Below are positions 45,349-55,500 of a stretch of DNA of 64,000 nucleotides, in pieces (the first letter of the stretch is position 1; each line of letters opens with the position of its first letter). Under the pieces are notes generated by a model. That model had not been told where the DNA came from. It made no database searches and was given only the letters and a program-made list of their open reading frames with translations. Source of the stretch: Aspidapion aeneum (Eukaryota; Arthropoda; Insecta; Coleoptera; Brentidae); assembly GCA_963576565.1 (NCBI GenBank), contig OY755042.1, forward strand, positions 109,421,314-109,485,313. Direction: 5' to 3'. Made by a program: the position numbers and the translations under genes.

Positions 45349-46107
45349 CTTTCTTTGTCAAAACAATCTTGCATGTAAACGAGGCATACATTTCATTGTG
45401 GTCCATTCCCGATTCTTCAGTGCCTGAGACAATTCCAAGCGCCCAAACTTTCTTCTTCAAATAGGACAACACGCTGCCCTTTCCCTCGTCGCCCAGCAAG
45501 TACGAAACGTACTGCTGTGGTTTGCTTTTGTATTTAGATTTCAATGAAGGCAGGGCCCAGTTGAGCTCGACCTCGATAATATCGTTCACAGGTTTGACAA
45601 AGTACATTCGGGTGAATTCGGGAGTGTCAAATACTGATTCGTTGAATTTCGAGAAATCGTCTCCAGGGAGACCGTTTGTTGGTACTGTCGAAAAGCATTT
45701 TAGAACATATTTTTCCAGCTCTTCGATTGGTAACCTAGCTTGTATTGCTAAAGTCATTCTATGTGCAGAATAGTGTCTTAATCTGAAGTCGTGTACCCCT
45801 TTGTACAAAGCATCGTCGGTAATGTTGTCTTTTAAGGTCACTTGATTGCCCCAAGCAAAACAATTGACAGGCGAATTCTTGTCTGCCAAGTTAGCAAGCA
45901 GTTGTTCTCGACGTGCGGTGTCAGAATTCAGCGCCATCTGAAATTCTGACTCGACGGCTTCTCTTTCTCGGGTCATGGCATCTCTTTTCATCAACGGAGC
46001 TATGAAGAATTGGGCAAAGATGTCTAGGGATTCGAACAGATTTTTTTCCAAGCATTCGAAGTAGAAGCAGGTTGCAGTGACGTCGGTGTGGGCGTTATCA
46101 CTTCCAC
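45349..46107 (-). CDS. NRDC: Nardilysin exon 4 (catalytic domain, second half)
   Basis: The acceptor is TTTCAG/GTGGAA and the donor is AAAG/GTAAGT. It begins GGSDNAHTDVTATCFYFEC (the substrate-binding strand of M16 proteases), then CLEKNLFESLDIFAQFFIAP and TREREAVESEFQMALNSD. The second glutamate ligand for zinc is expected in the AVESEF region, about 76 residues after HFLEH. NCFAWGNQVTL and RLRHYSAHRMTLAIQ follow. 759 bp, no stop. Confidence 0.95.
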
Positions 46108-46299
46108 CTGAAATAAAGAAATGTGGTCATTGCGACAGTGTCGAGCAGTGCTAATCAAAGCAGCAGAGGCAAAAATTGGCATTGTTTTACTACATACACA
46201 CATAGGTCCTGGACTATAAGTTAAAAATTTCTAAAAACAAATCCCTCACAAACTCTTTAAAAAAAACACAAAACATTGAAGCCCTTATTTATTTAAGTT

Positions 46300-47640
46300 T
46301 ATCTTAACAAAAACATTTCATGTAAAAAAAAGTATGCGAAAATGGTATTTTGTAAAAAGAATTGAGATAAAAGTAAAGCCAAGTTCTCCAATACAAATTT
46401 CAAAATGAAATATTCTTACTAATTTGGAAATGTTTTTTTAAACTTTGCTATTAAAGCCAAACATTTGCAGCCATAATACCCAAGTTTAGAAAAACATTTC
46501 CAAACTAGTAAGAACCTTTTATTTTGAAATTTGTATTGGAGAACTTGGCTTTACTTTTATCTTAATTCTTTTTATGGAATACCATTTTCGCATACTTGGC
46601 TTCTTTTTAAATGAAATGTTTTTATTAAGATTCACTCCTTTTTTAAAGTAGTAAAATATGTGGAATTTTGTTCAAAACTTTTGCAATGCATTATTAAAAA
46701 TAATAAAGTTTTTTAATTTTTTTCTATGGTTTTATCATAGTTCCTATCAGCCTTCTAAAGCTCAGCTCTCTAGCATTCCTGGAAGTGGGCAATGTTACTT
46801 TTAAGCGAGGGGTGAACAGCTCTCACAATTGGTGTACACATTTCTCACAATCTTTACACAATCACTCACAATCCTTTACAATCCCTCACAATCTTACCAT
46901 AATCCTTCACAATCCCTCACAATCTTTACACAATCCATCCCAATCACTCACAATCCTTCACAATCTAAACATGTGGTCTCTTCCAAAAACTTTCGAATGC
47001 CATCTGCGAGGGGTGAATAGCTCTCACAATTGGTGTACACATTTCTCACAATCTTCCCACAATCCTTCACAATCTTTACACAGTCTATCCCAATCACTCA
47101 CAATCTTACCACAGTCCTTCACAATCCCTCGCAAAGGAAACAATAGACATGATGACCTTTTTTTTTGGCCGCAAGAATTTTTGATGGGCTGTTGCCCCCC
47201 GCCCCTTCAGACACGCTACACCGCTGCACAGTCCTCCACAATCCCTCACAATCTTACCACAATCTTTACACAATCTTACCAAAAGATTGTGGATTTTCAC
47301 AATTGGTGTACACATTTTGGGTTAGCGTTCACCCCTCGCTTTTAAGTAAATTAAAATTTTGGTGTTTTTAAATTTTTTCTTATAGTTTTATCATAGTTCT
47401 TATCAGTCTTCCAAAGCTCAGCTCTCTTAGTGTTTCTGGAAGTGGACAATGTTACTTTTACATAACTTTACATTTATAGGGGAGAGGAGTAAATTGAATT
47501 TTGGGGTTTTTTTGATTTTTTCCAAGGGTTTGGTCATAATTTCTATCACTCTGCCAAATTTTAGCTTTGTAGCATGTCTGGAAGGACAGTAGAATTTTGA
47601 TGATCTTACATGATTTTTTTATGTGGTTACTAATTTTTCT
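46300..47640. mobile_element. PalA palindromic element, copy 4, with insertion
   Basis: The left arm is 46300-46470 and the right arm 46475-46650, continuing to 46805 and, after an insert of 533 bp, from 47347 to about 47640 (CTGTCCTTCCAGACATG-like end). It lies in the nardilysin intron between exons 3 and 4. Confidence 0.75.
46806..47338. mobile_element. Short transposon built of ACAATC tandem repeats
   Basis: The ends CGAGGGGTGAAC and GTTCACCCCTCG are inverted copies. The 8 bp sequence CTTTTAAG is duplicated on both sides (46798-46805, 47339-47346). The interior is dominated by degenerate CTCACAATC/CTTTACACAATC tandem units. The 8 bp duplication suggests hAT, but the termini lack the usual CAGNG. 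The 186-codon ORF across it is an artefact of the repeats. Confidence 0.75.
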
Positions 47641-47701
47641 TTCAGATGAAATGAGCATTGGTCTAATAATGCCATTTAGGTTCATAAATTTTGATACTTA
47701 C

Positions 47702-47872
47702 CATTTTGTTTAATAAATGAATCAAATGTATTTTCAGCTGGGTATTTCTCGCTGCCCATAAACACCATGTGTTCCAAAAAGTGGGCCATCCCTTTCACCT
47801 CTTTTGGATCACTAAAGCTGCCGACATCAACACAAAGGGATGCAGCAGCCATTTTTTGATCTGTAGTGTTTC
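47702..47872 (-). CDS. NRDC: Nardilysin exon 3 (zinc-binding motif)
   Basis: The acceptor is TTTACAG/GAAACA and the donor is AATG/GTAAGT. It encodes AAASLCVDVGSFSDPKEVKG followed by MAHFLEHMVFMGSEKYPAEN. HFLEH (around residues 160-164) is the inverted zinc motif HxxEH of M16 metalloproteases, with the catalytic glutamate intact, so the enzyme should be active. 171 bp. Confidence 0.96.
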
Positions 47873-47879
47873 CTGTAAA

Positions 47880-48717
47880 AATAAACAATCTAAAATAATA
47901 GTTATACTCTTAGCTTATATATTTGGGTGACAACATAGAAACTGACTAGTTTTTTATAAGATTTTTGGCCAAAAAAAAATCTAAAGATCATAACAAACAA
48001 CTTAATGGGAAGAGAAAAATGTCCTTTGATTCTTGACCAATATTTATTGTTTTCCCAAAACAATAAATATTTGTGAAGAATCAAAGGCCTTTTTTTCTTC
48101 CTATGATGAATAATTTTCACTCCTGTGACTTCACCAACCAAGAAAGTTTCATTTTTGGCTAAATGGTACTTTTTTGGCAATCCTGACACACTGGAATATT
48201 TAACACAAATTTTTTTTGGTAAAAAATTATCTATTGTTTGGAAACTGAAAGTAACTAACTAGCAATATGTTACATTACACCTCCTCTATCTAAAAAAACT
48301 TAAAACTTTCTCGTACATAAAGTTTTCTTTAAGTTATGCAAAATAAACAAAAGTAAGTAAAAGATATAGTAACTATCAGCAACATAATTTCAAATTAACA
48401 GAAAATAGCTAAGCACTTTTAAAAATATATTAGTTATGCTACTAGTTTTTGCATTTTAATATTGACAAAGATGTTTTTTGACAATAGGGAAAATCACACT
48501 TTTTTTTTTAATGGAATTTTTAGTTCAAAACTTTTAGTTATGAGACACCATGACATTTTTACATGGTTTTTGGTGGCCACTTTTTAAAAAGCTTGTAACT
48601 ATTAAATAAAAAGAACCATAACCTTCAAAAATTTACTGCTAACATTTTTTTGGAATCATTTTTTAATACATAACTTTCTTGCATTGCAAGTTCAAATCTT
48701 TCCAAAAAAGTTATTTA
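47880..48717. other. Nardilysin intron 2
   Basis: AT-rich. The only structure is the hairpin at 48007-48103. A run of ATTATCTATTGTTTGG and scattered TTTTTT tracts do not form a repeat I recognise. Confidence 0.5.
48007..48103. repeat. Long hairpin, about 45 bp arms, very short loop
   Basis: GGAAGAGAAAAATGTCCTTT (48008-48027) and its partner near 48083-48102 close a stem that continues through GATTCTT/AAGAATC and AATATTTATTGTTTT/AAAACAATAAATATT to a loop of about 3 bases at 48057. The two arms match with small mismatches and bulges. It could be a MITE remnant or a pre-miRNA-like transcript from the nardilysin intron. Neither is proven. Confidence 0.6.
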
Positions 48718-48718
48718 C

Positions 48719-48891
48719 CATGTTTTCCATCCATCTCAGCATCAGAATCCCCAGTCTCATCCCCTGACATCTCTGAACCACTTTCTTCCTCAGTTCCTGA
48801 GCCACTCTCTTCACCCTCACTCATTGCACTGTCTTCAGCAGGAATGGGGCTTTTGTCCGATACTAGAGTTGCTGTGAGTCCATTTGCAAGC
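48719..48891 (-). CDS. NRDC: Nardilysin exon 2 (acidic domain)
   Basis: The acceptor is TTAG/GCTTGC and the donor is ACATG/GTAAAT. It starts LANGLTATLVSDKSPIPAED, then a Glu/Asp/Ser/Gly-rich run (SEGEESGSGTEEESGSEMSG and DETGDSDAEMDGK). An acidic insert right after the first strand of the M16 domain is the hallmark that separates nardilysin from insulysin. Confidence 0.95.
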
Positions 48892-49064
48892 CTAAGATAA
48901 CAAATATATTTGAAATTCTAAATTTTTTTATAATCAAGGCTTTTTTGGAAAGTGAACAGTGGAAGTTTATCTTCACACTAAAAGCCTATGTTGATCGAAC
49001 CTAGTAATTCTGGGGCTGCAAAAACTTGAGTACATGAAATCTATCCTATAAAAAGCAAACTCAC

Positions 49065-49279
49065 CTAATAACTTTGTATTCCTTCTTATCGCTCTCACTT
49101 TTTACAGGCGTTGCCAGTACTTGAAAGGTCCCTGCAGCGCCCACAGTGACAGGACTGATGCACTTGGTGCCCCCTTGGCATGTGGGCGAGTTTGTTTGCT
49201 GCTTACTCATCATTTGCACGCTGGGTACTCTGAAACGTTTTAGAACAGAACGATTTAACAACCGGGAAATTATGACCAT
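49065..49279 (-). CDS. NRDC: Nardilysin exon 1, N-terminus
   Basis: Nardilysin is an M16 zinc metallopeptidase that cleaves before arginine in dibasic sites and also acts as a cofactor in ectodomain shedding. The first ATG is at 49279; 49282 is a TTG. It reads MVIISRLLNRSVLKRFRVPS, a basic, hydrophobic N-terminus that might target mitochondria, then QQTNSPTCQGG... and VKSESDKKEYKVIR to donor ATTAG/GTGAGT. The six exons (215, 173, 171, 759, 207, 1703 bp) add to 3228 bp, that is 1075 codons plus stop, near the usual 1150. A downstream Met (about residue 23-24) is an alternative start. The gene is antisense within a Flightless-I intron, about 230 bp from the next Flightless-I exon. Confidence 0.85.
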
Positions 49280-49506
49280 CAAATGGAAGAAAAAACGGAA
49301 ATATTACAAAAAACTGTAAAAAAAATTAGAGTGACAAATTTTGTTGGGTTATTGCCAAAATCTTCGTAAGGTTTATGGCCTTTTAGCAACAGGTTTATGG
49401 CCTTTTAGCAACAAAGGAAAATGGAGGCTGTTCACAAATTATGCGCCGGTGAAAACCCCCATTTCAGAGGTTTCAAGAAGTTTTCATAGTTTTTTTTTGT
49501 TTTCAG

Positions 49507-49657
49507 CTATATTCTAAAGGTGCCATTTGAACAAGAAGATGATTCGGATTCTGGGATCGTTTATGTTTGGATAGGGTCAAAATCTGACTCGGATGAAGCA
49601 AGGTTGGTCCAGGAAATCGCTGAAGATATGTTTAACAGTCCTTGGGTTACTTTACAA
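49507..49657 (+). CDS. FliI: Flightless-I exon
   Basis: The acceptor is TTTTCAG/CTATAT and the donor is CAA/GTAAGA. It encodes YILKVPFEQEDDSDSGIVYV followed by WIGSKSDSDEARLVQEIAED and MFNSPWVTLQ. The first base completes the cysteine codon begun 33.9 kb upstream. It lies head to head with nardilysin, whose start codon is only about 230 bp away, so regulatory DNA may be shared. Confidence 0.95.
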
Positions 49658-49726
49658 GTAAGACACGATAATTAATTATCTTTAAAAACGCCTTTATTTG
49701 AGCTAATATCAATAGATATAATAATA

Positions 49727-50527
49727 GGCACCGGTTTAAAAGAGCGATATTTAAAACGGCGACATTTAAAACAGCGACATTCAAAAAGGCGACATATCAA
49801 AAGGGCTACATTTAAAAGGGCGATATATCAAAACAGCGATATTCAAAAGAGCGACATTTAACAAAAACAGCGACATATCAAAACAGCGACATTCAAAAGA
49901 GCGACATATCAAAACAGCGACATTCAAAACAGCGACATTCAAAACAGCGACATATCAAAACAGCGACAGTTAAAAGAGCGACAATTCTAAAATCAATATT
50001 ATTTAACACTTAAAAAAAGCGTCTTATGAATGCCACACCGGGTTTCAGTAAACCTTATAGTAACCACGATATACTAAGACAACATCAAAAATCGTCAAAT
50101 TAAGCCACTGCCAGTCACTTTTAATCAACGTTAAAATGGAAAGTTCGGTTCAGTTCGGTTCGGTTCGGTTTGCTTCGGTTCGGTTCACACCCTCTAGGAT
50201 CCCGGGAAAGAAGTCAGGAAAGTTTTTTTTTTGAAAAAATAGGTTAGGAAAGAGACTCCTTAGTCGAACTGTTGCTATTTTTAATGTCGCTGTTTTTTAT
50301 TAGATGTCGCCCTTTTAAATATCGCTGGTTTGATATGTCGCTGTTTTAAATGTCGCTATTTTAAATATCGCTGTTTTAATAAGTCGCTCTTTTAATCTGT
50401 CGCCCTTTTGATATGTCGCTGTTTTAACATGTCGCTGTTTTAATATGTCGCTCTTTTAAATGTCGCTCAAATGAGACCGCTGTTTTGAATATCGCCGTTT
50501 TAAATATCGCTCTTTTGAACCGGAGCC
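49727..50527. mobile_element. Foldback-type transposon 2 (tandem-repeat TIRs)
   Basis: The ends are GGCACCGGTT and AACCGGAGCC. Both arms consist of 14-16 bp units such as AAAACAGCGACATTC in opposite orientations (about 49727-49990 and 50275-50527). The core has CGGTTCGGTT repeats and the shared CCGGGAAAGAAGTCAGGAAA stretch. ATAATAATA and ATAATGTTA next to the ends agree at 7 of 9 positions, consistent with a decayed 9 bp duplication. In the Flightless-I intron. Confidence 0.8.
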
Positions 50528-50899
50528 ATAATGTTAACCAACATCTGATACTCTCCCAATTTATCCTTTCCATCCTTGTGCGCTTTTTCAAAGTGCGCTT
50601 TCTCTGGTCCGCTTTTTTACGTGTGCGCTTTTATCTGCGTGCGCTTGTAAACGCGTGCGCCATGGGCGCAAGCAGTGGAGGTGTCATCAAGAATACATTG
50701 TGGAATCTCGCCCTCCCTCCCTCCCCCCCCAAGATATGTTCCTAGATGCGCCACTTATTAAACAATATCAAATGAAGCGACGAATTGTTTAGTGCATCTC
50801 CGATTTTGATAATTTTTATTATCAAAATTATTTGTTCTGTTTGTAATAGAAATGAAAAATTTAAAACATTTTATACCTGTAGTTGTGTTTTAATTAATT

Positions 50900-50969
50900 T
50901 TTGAAAAATAGAACGCCGAAAATGTGTTATTTGGGTGTATTTTGACCTACCCTAGCAATATCGTTGTGA

Positions 50970-51004
<35 letters not shown>

Positions 51005-51320
51005 CTTTCCATAACGCGATAGCTTCTCAACCGCTTAACCGATTGGCATGAAATTTTCAGGTAATATAGTACTTGATACTGCAACGAGCTGATTAGATTT
51101 TAGTTAAAATTCATCAAAGCTTTTAAAAAGTTTAAAAAATGCTAACTTTGTAACGGAACGTCGCATCAATATGCGGTTTTCGGAATATAGTAGCGGGCGT
51201 TTTTTGAAAAAAATTGTTATAACCAAAAAGTTCGTAGTCGCTTTCATTTCGGAGATATTTATAAAAAACTGTTTTCAAGGTTGATATAACGTGAAGTGTG
51301 CTAATGGGCTAGGAAGGTAT
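50900..51320 (-). mobile_element. CCTTCCTAGCC-ended repeat, reverse copy
   Basis: A reverse-strand copy of the repeat at 51815-52315, including TAACCGATTGGCATGAAATT, a (GT)n run (50967-51001) in place of the CACACAGACAGA run, and the end GGGCTAGGAAGGTA near 51307. The left boundary is blurred. Confidence 0.65.
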
Positions 51321-51814
51321 TAGATCCGTCATGGATCATTTTATTTGTATGTTTTATTTAAAAAAATTAATATTTAAGAACATTTTTTTTTTCAAGAAAC
51401 GGTATTATTTTTTATATTTTTTTTTCAAATATTCATTCTCAAACTAGTTTTTAGAAGAAAAAAATAACCGATTAGGTGTATCAGTGTTATTCTAATCCTT
51501 TAATCGTTGTTTAATGGAAATCCTCTATTAAACAACGCTTTGATTCGCAAAGCCGTAAAAAAACATATTTTTTTTTCGTTAAAAATTTTTTTATGTTTTT
51601 ATAATTTCATCGTACCCAACAATGATTGAGATAATGCAGCTATTATTCCTTTGAGTTGTCTATTTTTATACTTTATTAAGAAAATAATACAAAACAACAA
51701 CACAATTTTTATTTATTTAATGTTTTACAATACTTTTTTATTCCAAAACATAGGTAGATATTTTGAGAAGACTTTAAGCAAAAAAGTAATAAAAAAGAAT
51801 TCAAATAAAATAAA
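51321..51814. other. Spacer between two inverted repeats
   Basis: AT-rich, no gene seen. A short inverted word (ACAACGCTTTGATTCG near 51530) is the only structure noticed. Confidence 0.4.
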
Positions 51815-52315
51815 TGGATCCATGACGGACCTGATACCTTCCCAGCTAGCCTATTAGCACACTTCAAGTGAAGCCATGATATATCAGCCATGAAAATAGT
51901 TTTTTGTAAATATCTCAGAAACTAAAGCACCTACGAAGTTTTTGGTTATAACACAAAATATTGAGCAAAATATAATCTACCATATTCCAAAAACCGCATA
52001 TTGATGCGATGTTCCGTTAAAAAGTTAGCATTTTTTAAATGTCAAAAACTTTCATTAGCATTAATGGATTTTGACCAAAATCTAATCAGCTCGTTAGAGT
52101 GCCGAACACAATTTTACCTAAAAATTTCATGACAATCGGTTTAGGAGCTATTGTGTTACGAACAGACACACACACACAGACAGAGATCACAACGATATTG
52201 CTAGGATAGGTCAAAATATACTCAAATAACACATTTTCAGGGTTATATCAAAAAAAAAAATTTCGTCGAAAATAATACCTTCTCTAGCCATTGCTGCGCG
52301 GGCTAGGAAGGTAAA
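51815..52315 (+). mobile_element. CCTTCCTAGCC-ended repeat, forward copy
   Basis: The left end is TACCTTCCCAGC near 51835 and the right end is CGGGCTAGGAAGGTA at 52299-52313. It contains AATCTAATCAGCTCGTTAGA and an ACACACACAGACAGAGA run. Together with 50900-51320 it forms an inverted pair. No coding capacity. Confidence 0.65.
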
Positions 52316-52471
52316 AATGAGTGTTATCTTTTTTCTTCAAATATCCCAAAATAAAAAAAAAGTGTTTTTGTGTATATTGAGTACTTTTCAAGACATTAGT
52401 AATTTTGTATATGGTAAAAAATAATAAACTTTTTTTTGTGGTCCGTGTTTTATTTTTAATTCAATTTTCAG

Positions 52472-52636
52472 GTGCTTCTAGAAGGGGAGGAGCCGGACAA
52501 TTTCTTTTGGTTAGGCCTGGGAGGCAAGAAACCGTACGAGACCGACGCTACTTTTATGAAGTTCACGAGACTGTTTAGATGCTCAAACGAGAAAGGCTAT
52601 TTTATTGTCTCTGAAAAATGTTCCGACTTTTGCCAG
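52472..52636 (+). CDS. FliI: Flightless-I exon (last in window)
   Basis: The acceptor is TTTTCAG/GTGCTT and the donor is GCCAG/GTAAAT. It encodes [40 protein letters not shown] and [11 protein letters not shown]. 55 whole codons. The next exon, which should carry the DDLADDD-like start of the following gelsolin repeat, is not found up to 64000, so the intron exceeds 11 kb. Confidence 0.96.
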
Positions 52637-52998
52637 GTAAATTTATACAATTTCGAAAGAAACTTTTTCATTTATGAACCGGTTTCAATTTTTGTGTCTT
52701 TTTGGTGTCGAGAGGCCAATTTTGTCGTTTTTTTTAGCTTATCTGGAAAACATTTCATTTTATGGTACCTATTAGTATGTAGATAAATTATGAAAACACA
52801 TATTTTTTCTATCGTGTAATTTTTTGTAGAATCAATAAATATTGTTTTTTATAGAAACATCAAAATAATCGATAATTTTACTAAAAGTTATGACACAACA
52901 TAATAAAATTATTAAATACCAAATTGCAAATAATGCAAAGACCTAAAACTATAAACAACAAGTGATAATAAGAAAAGAAAAATAAGAAAAAAATTTTC

Positions 52999-53071
52999 TG
53001 CTTCGGCCGGGGATCGAACCCGGGATCTCTTGCTATCTAGGCAAACATTCTCACCACTGAACTACCGAAGC
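52999..53071 (-). tRNA. tRNA-like gene 1, anticodon AGA in a Gly-type body
   Basis: 73 nt fold as a perfect cloverleaf: acceptor GCTTCGG/CCGAAGC, D stem GTTC/GAAT, anticodon stem TTTGC/GCAAG with loop CTAGATA, variable loop AGATC, T arm CCGGG-TTCGATC-CCCGG, discriminator A. Internal boxes TAGTTCAGTGG and GGTTCGATCCC are intact and a T-run follows. The body resembles tRNA-Gly (position 2-71 C-G, A73), yet the anticodon reads AGA, and base 37 is a pyrimidine. A serine tRNA would need a long variable arm, which is absent. Confidence 0.7.
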
Positions 53072-53169
53072 CATACATAAATTTTCGGAAAACTTCCATC
53101 TATGCAGGCTGCGGTGTCTCAATACAAGAACGAGAAATTCTCAGGGTATTAACTGGACCAAGTCATCCA

Positions 53170-53242
53170 ACTTCGGTAGTTCAGTGGTTAGAATGTTTGC
53201 CTAGATAGCAAGAGATCCCGGGTTCGATCCCCGGCCGAAGCA
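53170..53242 (+). tRNA. tRNA-like gene 2
   Basis: Same 73 nt sequence as copy 1 apart from position 1 (A instead of G, so 1-72 is unpaired) and one D-loop base. Same anticodon loop CTAGATA. A TTTTTTT run follows within 10 bases. Confidence 0.65.
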
Positions 53243-53565
53243 GAAACTTTTTTTCTTATTTTTCTTTCTTTAATTTCATTTGTTGTTGATAGTTTTAGGT
53301 CCTTGCATTATTTACAATTTGGTATTTGATAATTATATTGGCAATCGCCCATTTTGCGATAAGAAATTTTAACACACGAAAAGGTGATCTCATGCTTTCA
53401 GACGTTGATTCTTTACTTTGAGTTATCATACCTTTGACAGTGGGAAAGAAGAATTAAAGAGATCAGTTGGATGACTTGGTCGAGTTAATACCCTGAGAAT
53501 TTCTCGTTCTTATATTGAGACACCGCAGCCTGCATAGATGGAAGTTTTCCGACAATTTATGTATG

Positions 53566-53638
53566 GCTTCGGTAGTTCAGTGGTTAGAATGTTTGCCTAG
53601 ATAGCAAGAGATCCCGGGTTCGATCCCCGGCCAAAGCA
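53566..53638 (+). tRNA. tRNA-like gene 3
   Basis: Same sequence, with one mismatch in the acceptor stem (CCAAAGC against GCTTCGG). Loop CTAGATA again. A TTTTTT run follows. Confidence 0.65.
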
Positions 53639-53700
53639 AAAAACTTTTTTCTTATTTTTCTTTCTCTAATTTCACTTGTTGTTTATAAAATAAAATTAGT

Positions 53701-54500
53701 TTTAAAAATATCGGTTCGTAAATGAAAAAGTTTTGTTTCCAAAATTTTTCTGTTTTTCATGTTTAAGTCGGCATTTTGTATTTAATGTGACTTTGGCAGG
53801 ACCTTGACTTTGATTAATAAGTGGAATCACCCAAAAAGTAAAAGTTTTTGAAATTCACTGAGGCTTCTAAGCGATTAGAGTATTTCTTTAGACATTTTTT
53901 GGTTTTTTCCAGTTGTCTTGTGACTTTTATCAACAAAAAGAATATAGAAATGTTTTTTTTTTAAGTTTGGGATATATCTAATGAACAGTTTTTTTTAAAC
54001 GGTGGGAGATACGAAAAAATCTTAAAAAAAAAGTTTCAATTTTCCGCAAAATATTTGAAAAACTGCAGAAGCTATATACCTAGAAAAAGTTCTGAGTCCT
54101 TACCTTTCTTGTACAAGAATCCCACATTGCACTTCTCGATAAAAAACTAAACCCACTAAAAACAAACTAAAAGCTACACCATTTTTGAAACTTAACTTTA
54201 GATTCATTTCAAGTCCTTAACTCTATGTTCACCTTCATTAACTCTTTACCTAAGGCAATCTTTTTTTGTAATGAATGATATTCTTAATTTCATTGAATTT
54301 AAATACTAGTTAAGCGACAAGCGGCCAGTGGCGTACAAACTTGTTTTTTTAAAGAATACCCATTTTTATGCACAAAAAATAGCCTTACCCAACGCACCCC
54401 CCCCTCCCTACATTAATAATACACCAAGCTAAACCAAACCCCCCTTGAAAAGTGCTTGTTTTGTAAAAAAATTAACCTATTAAGATTTTTTGAATTAAAT
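53701..54500. other. Spacer, nothing recognised
   Basis: AT-rich sequence after the last Flightless-I exon of the window. No coding segment or clear repeat end was found. Confidence 0.5.
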
Positions 54501-55500
54501 ATACTACTACTATGTCGGTTTAGAACGTTTTTCTACGTTTGCCTATTCTCCACCTCCTTCAATCATCTTCTGTCAGGTTTTTTTTACTCATTGATCTTTG
54601 GTTGCCATTCTAGTTTAGGACGCCCTCTTTTTCTTTCGTCGTTCATCCGTTGTACATGGCCGTACCATATCAGTTGCCTTTTAGTGATGTCATCCGTTAT
54701 GCTCCCCGATTCCCATTCTTTCTTTTATGATCTCAGTTCTTGTATAATCTGTTCTAGATATTCTTATTGATCTTATTCCATCCATTTCGACACTTTTCAT
54801 TTTTGTTTTGTATTTTTCTGTTACGCGACAAGTCTCTATTTCATACAACAGGGTGCTTTGCAGCATTGTTTCATATATGTTAAATTTTTCATTCTTTTTT
54901 TATTTCTTTGCTCCATAAAATACTGTTAAGACATCCAATAATCTTTTTTGCTTCTACTATTTTTTTCTAGTTCTTTACAGTCTGTTCCTGTGTTATCAAA
55001 TGTGACACCCACGTATACATACTCATTGCATGGAGATATTGTTTGTCCATTGTCTAGTTCTAACTCACTTAATTCGTTTTCAATACAGTGTCTTGTCCAC
55101 GTTCACTGTTAACCCCCACTTTTGGTATTCTTCCGTTAATTTTCTCATTATATACTCCATGTCATCTTTATTATTAGCTATAATTACTTGGTCGTCAGCA
55201 AACTGTAGAGTGTATATGGTACATCGGTCGTTAAGTTGTATTCTCATGCCGTGTACTTTACGTTTCCAGTTTTTTAGAGCTCCTGCGATATATTTTAAAA
55301 AAATTGAAAAGATACAACATCCCTGTCTTAAAGCTTTTCGTTATCAGGAATTCTTTTGAAAGTCGATTTCCAATTTTAATTTTAGATTTTGACCCTTCGT
55401 ATAGTTATTTTATCGCTTTTATGTGATTAATATTAGTTTGCTCTAACACTCCATTTTTGTAGGTCCACAAAGGTAACATGAATCTCTATATTTTTGGCAC
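54500..55500 (-). mobile_element. LINE (RTE-like), truncated and decayed
   Basis: The minus strand matches the copy at 25819-27463 from its 3' tail (ACTACTACTATGTCGG) through GHVQRMNDE-like and YLCIGN-like remnants to the catalytic FADDQVIIA region near 55190, ending near LQKWC-like words. It has many deletions and stops. The 5' boundary is approximate. Confidence 0.8.

Larger units (their letters stand above)
52890..53700. repeat. Inverted repeat carrying three tRNA-like genes
   Basis: The blocks 52895-53158 and about 53454-53700 are inverted copies; each holds one tRNA-like gene and the flank GACTTGGTCCAGTTAATACC or its variant. A third tRNA-like copy (53170-53242) with its own downstream flank (TAGTTTTAGGTCCTTGCATT) lies between. 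The repeats include Pol III-style T-runs after each tRNA. Confidence 0.75.

Noticed and set aside
46785..47345. 186-codon ORF
   Set aside because: Serine/asparagine-rich repeats come from the ACAATC tandem units, and the frame spans transposon ends.
49735..49980. CRISPR-like look: short unit repeated many times
   Set aside because: Units are contiguous with no unique spacers, and mirror-image arrays occur at the opposite end of the same element in a eukaryotic intron.
52999..53071. Calling the tRNA-like genes tRNA-Ser(AGA)
   Set aside because: Serine tRNAs have a long variable arm; this molecule has a 5-base variable loop and glycine-like acceptor, so the isotype is left open.
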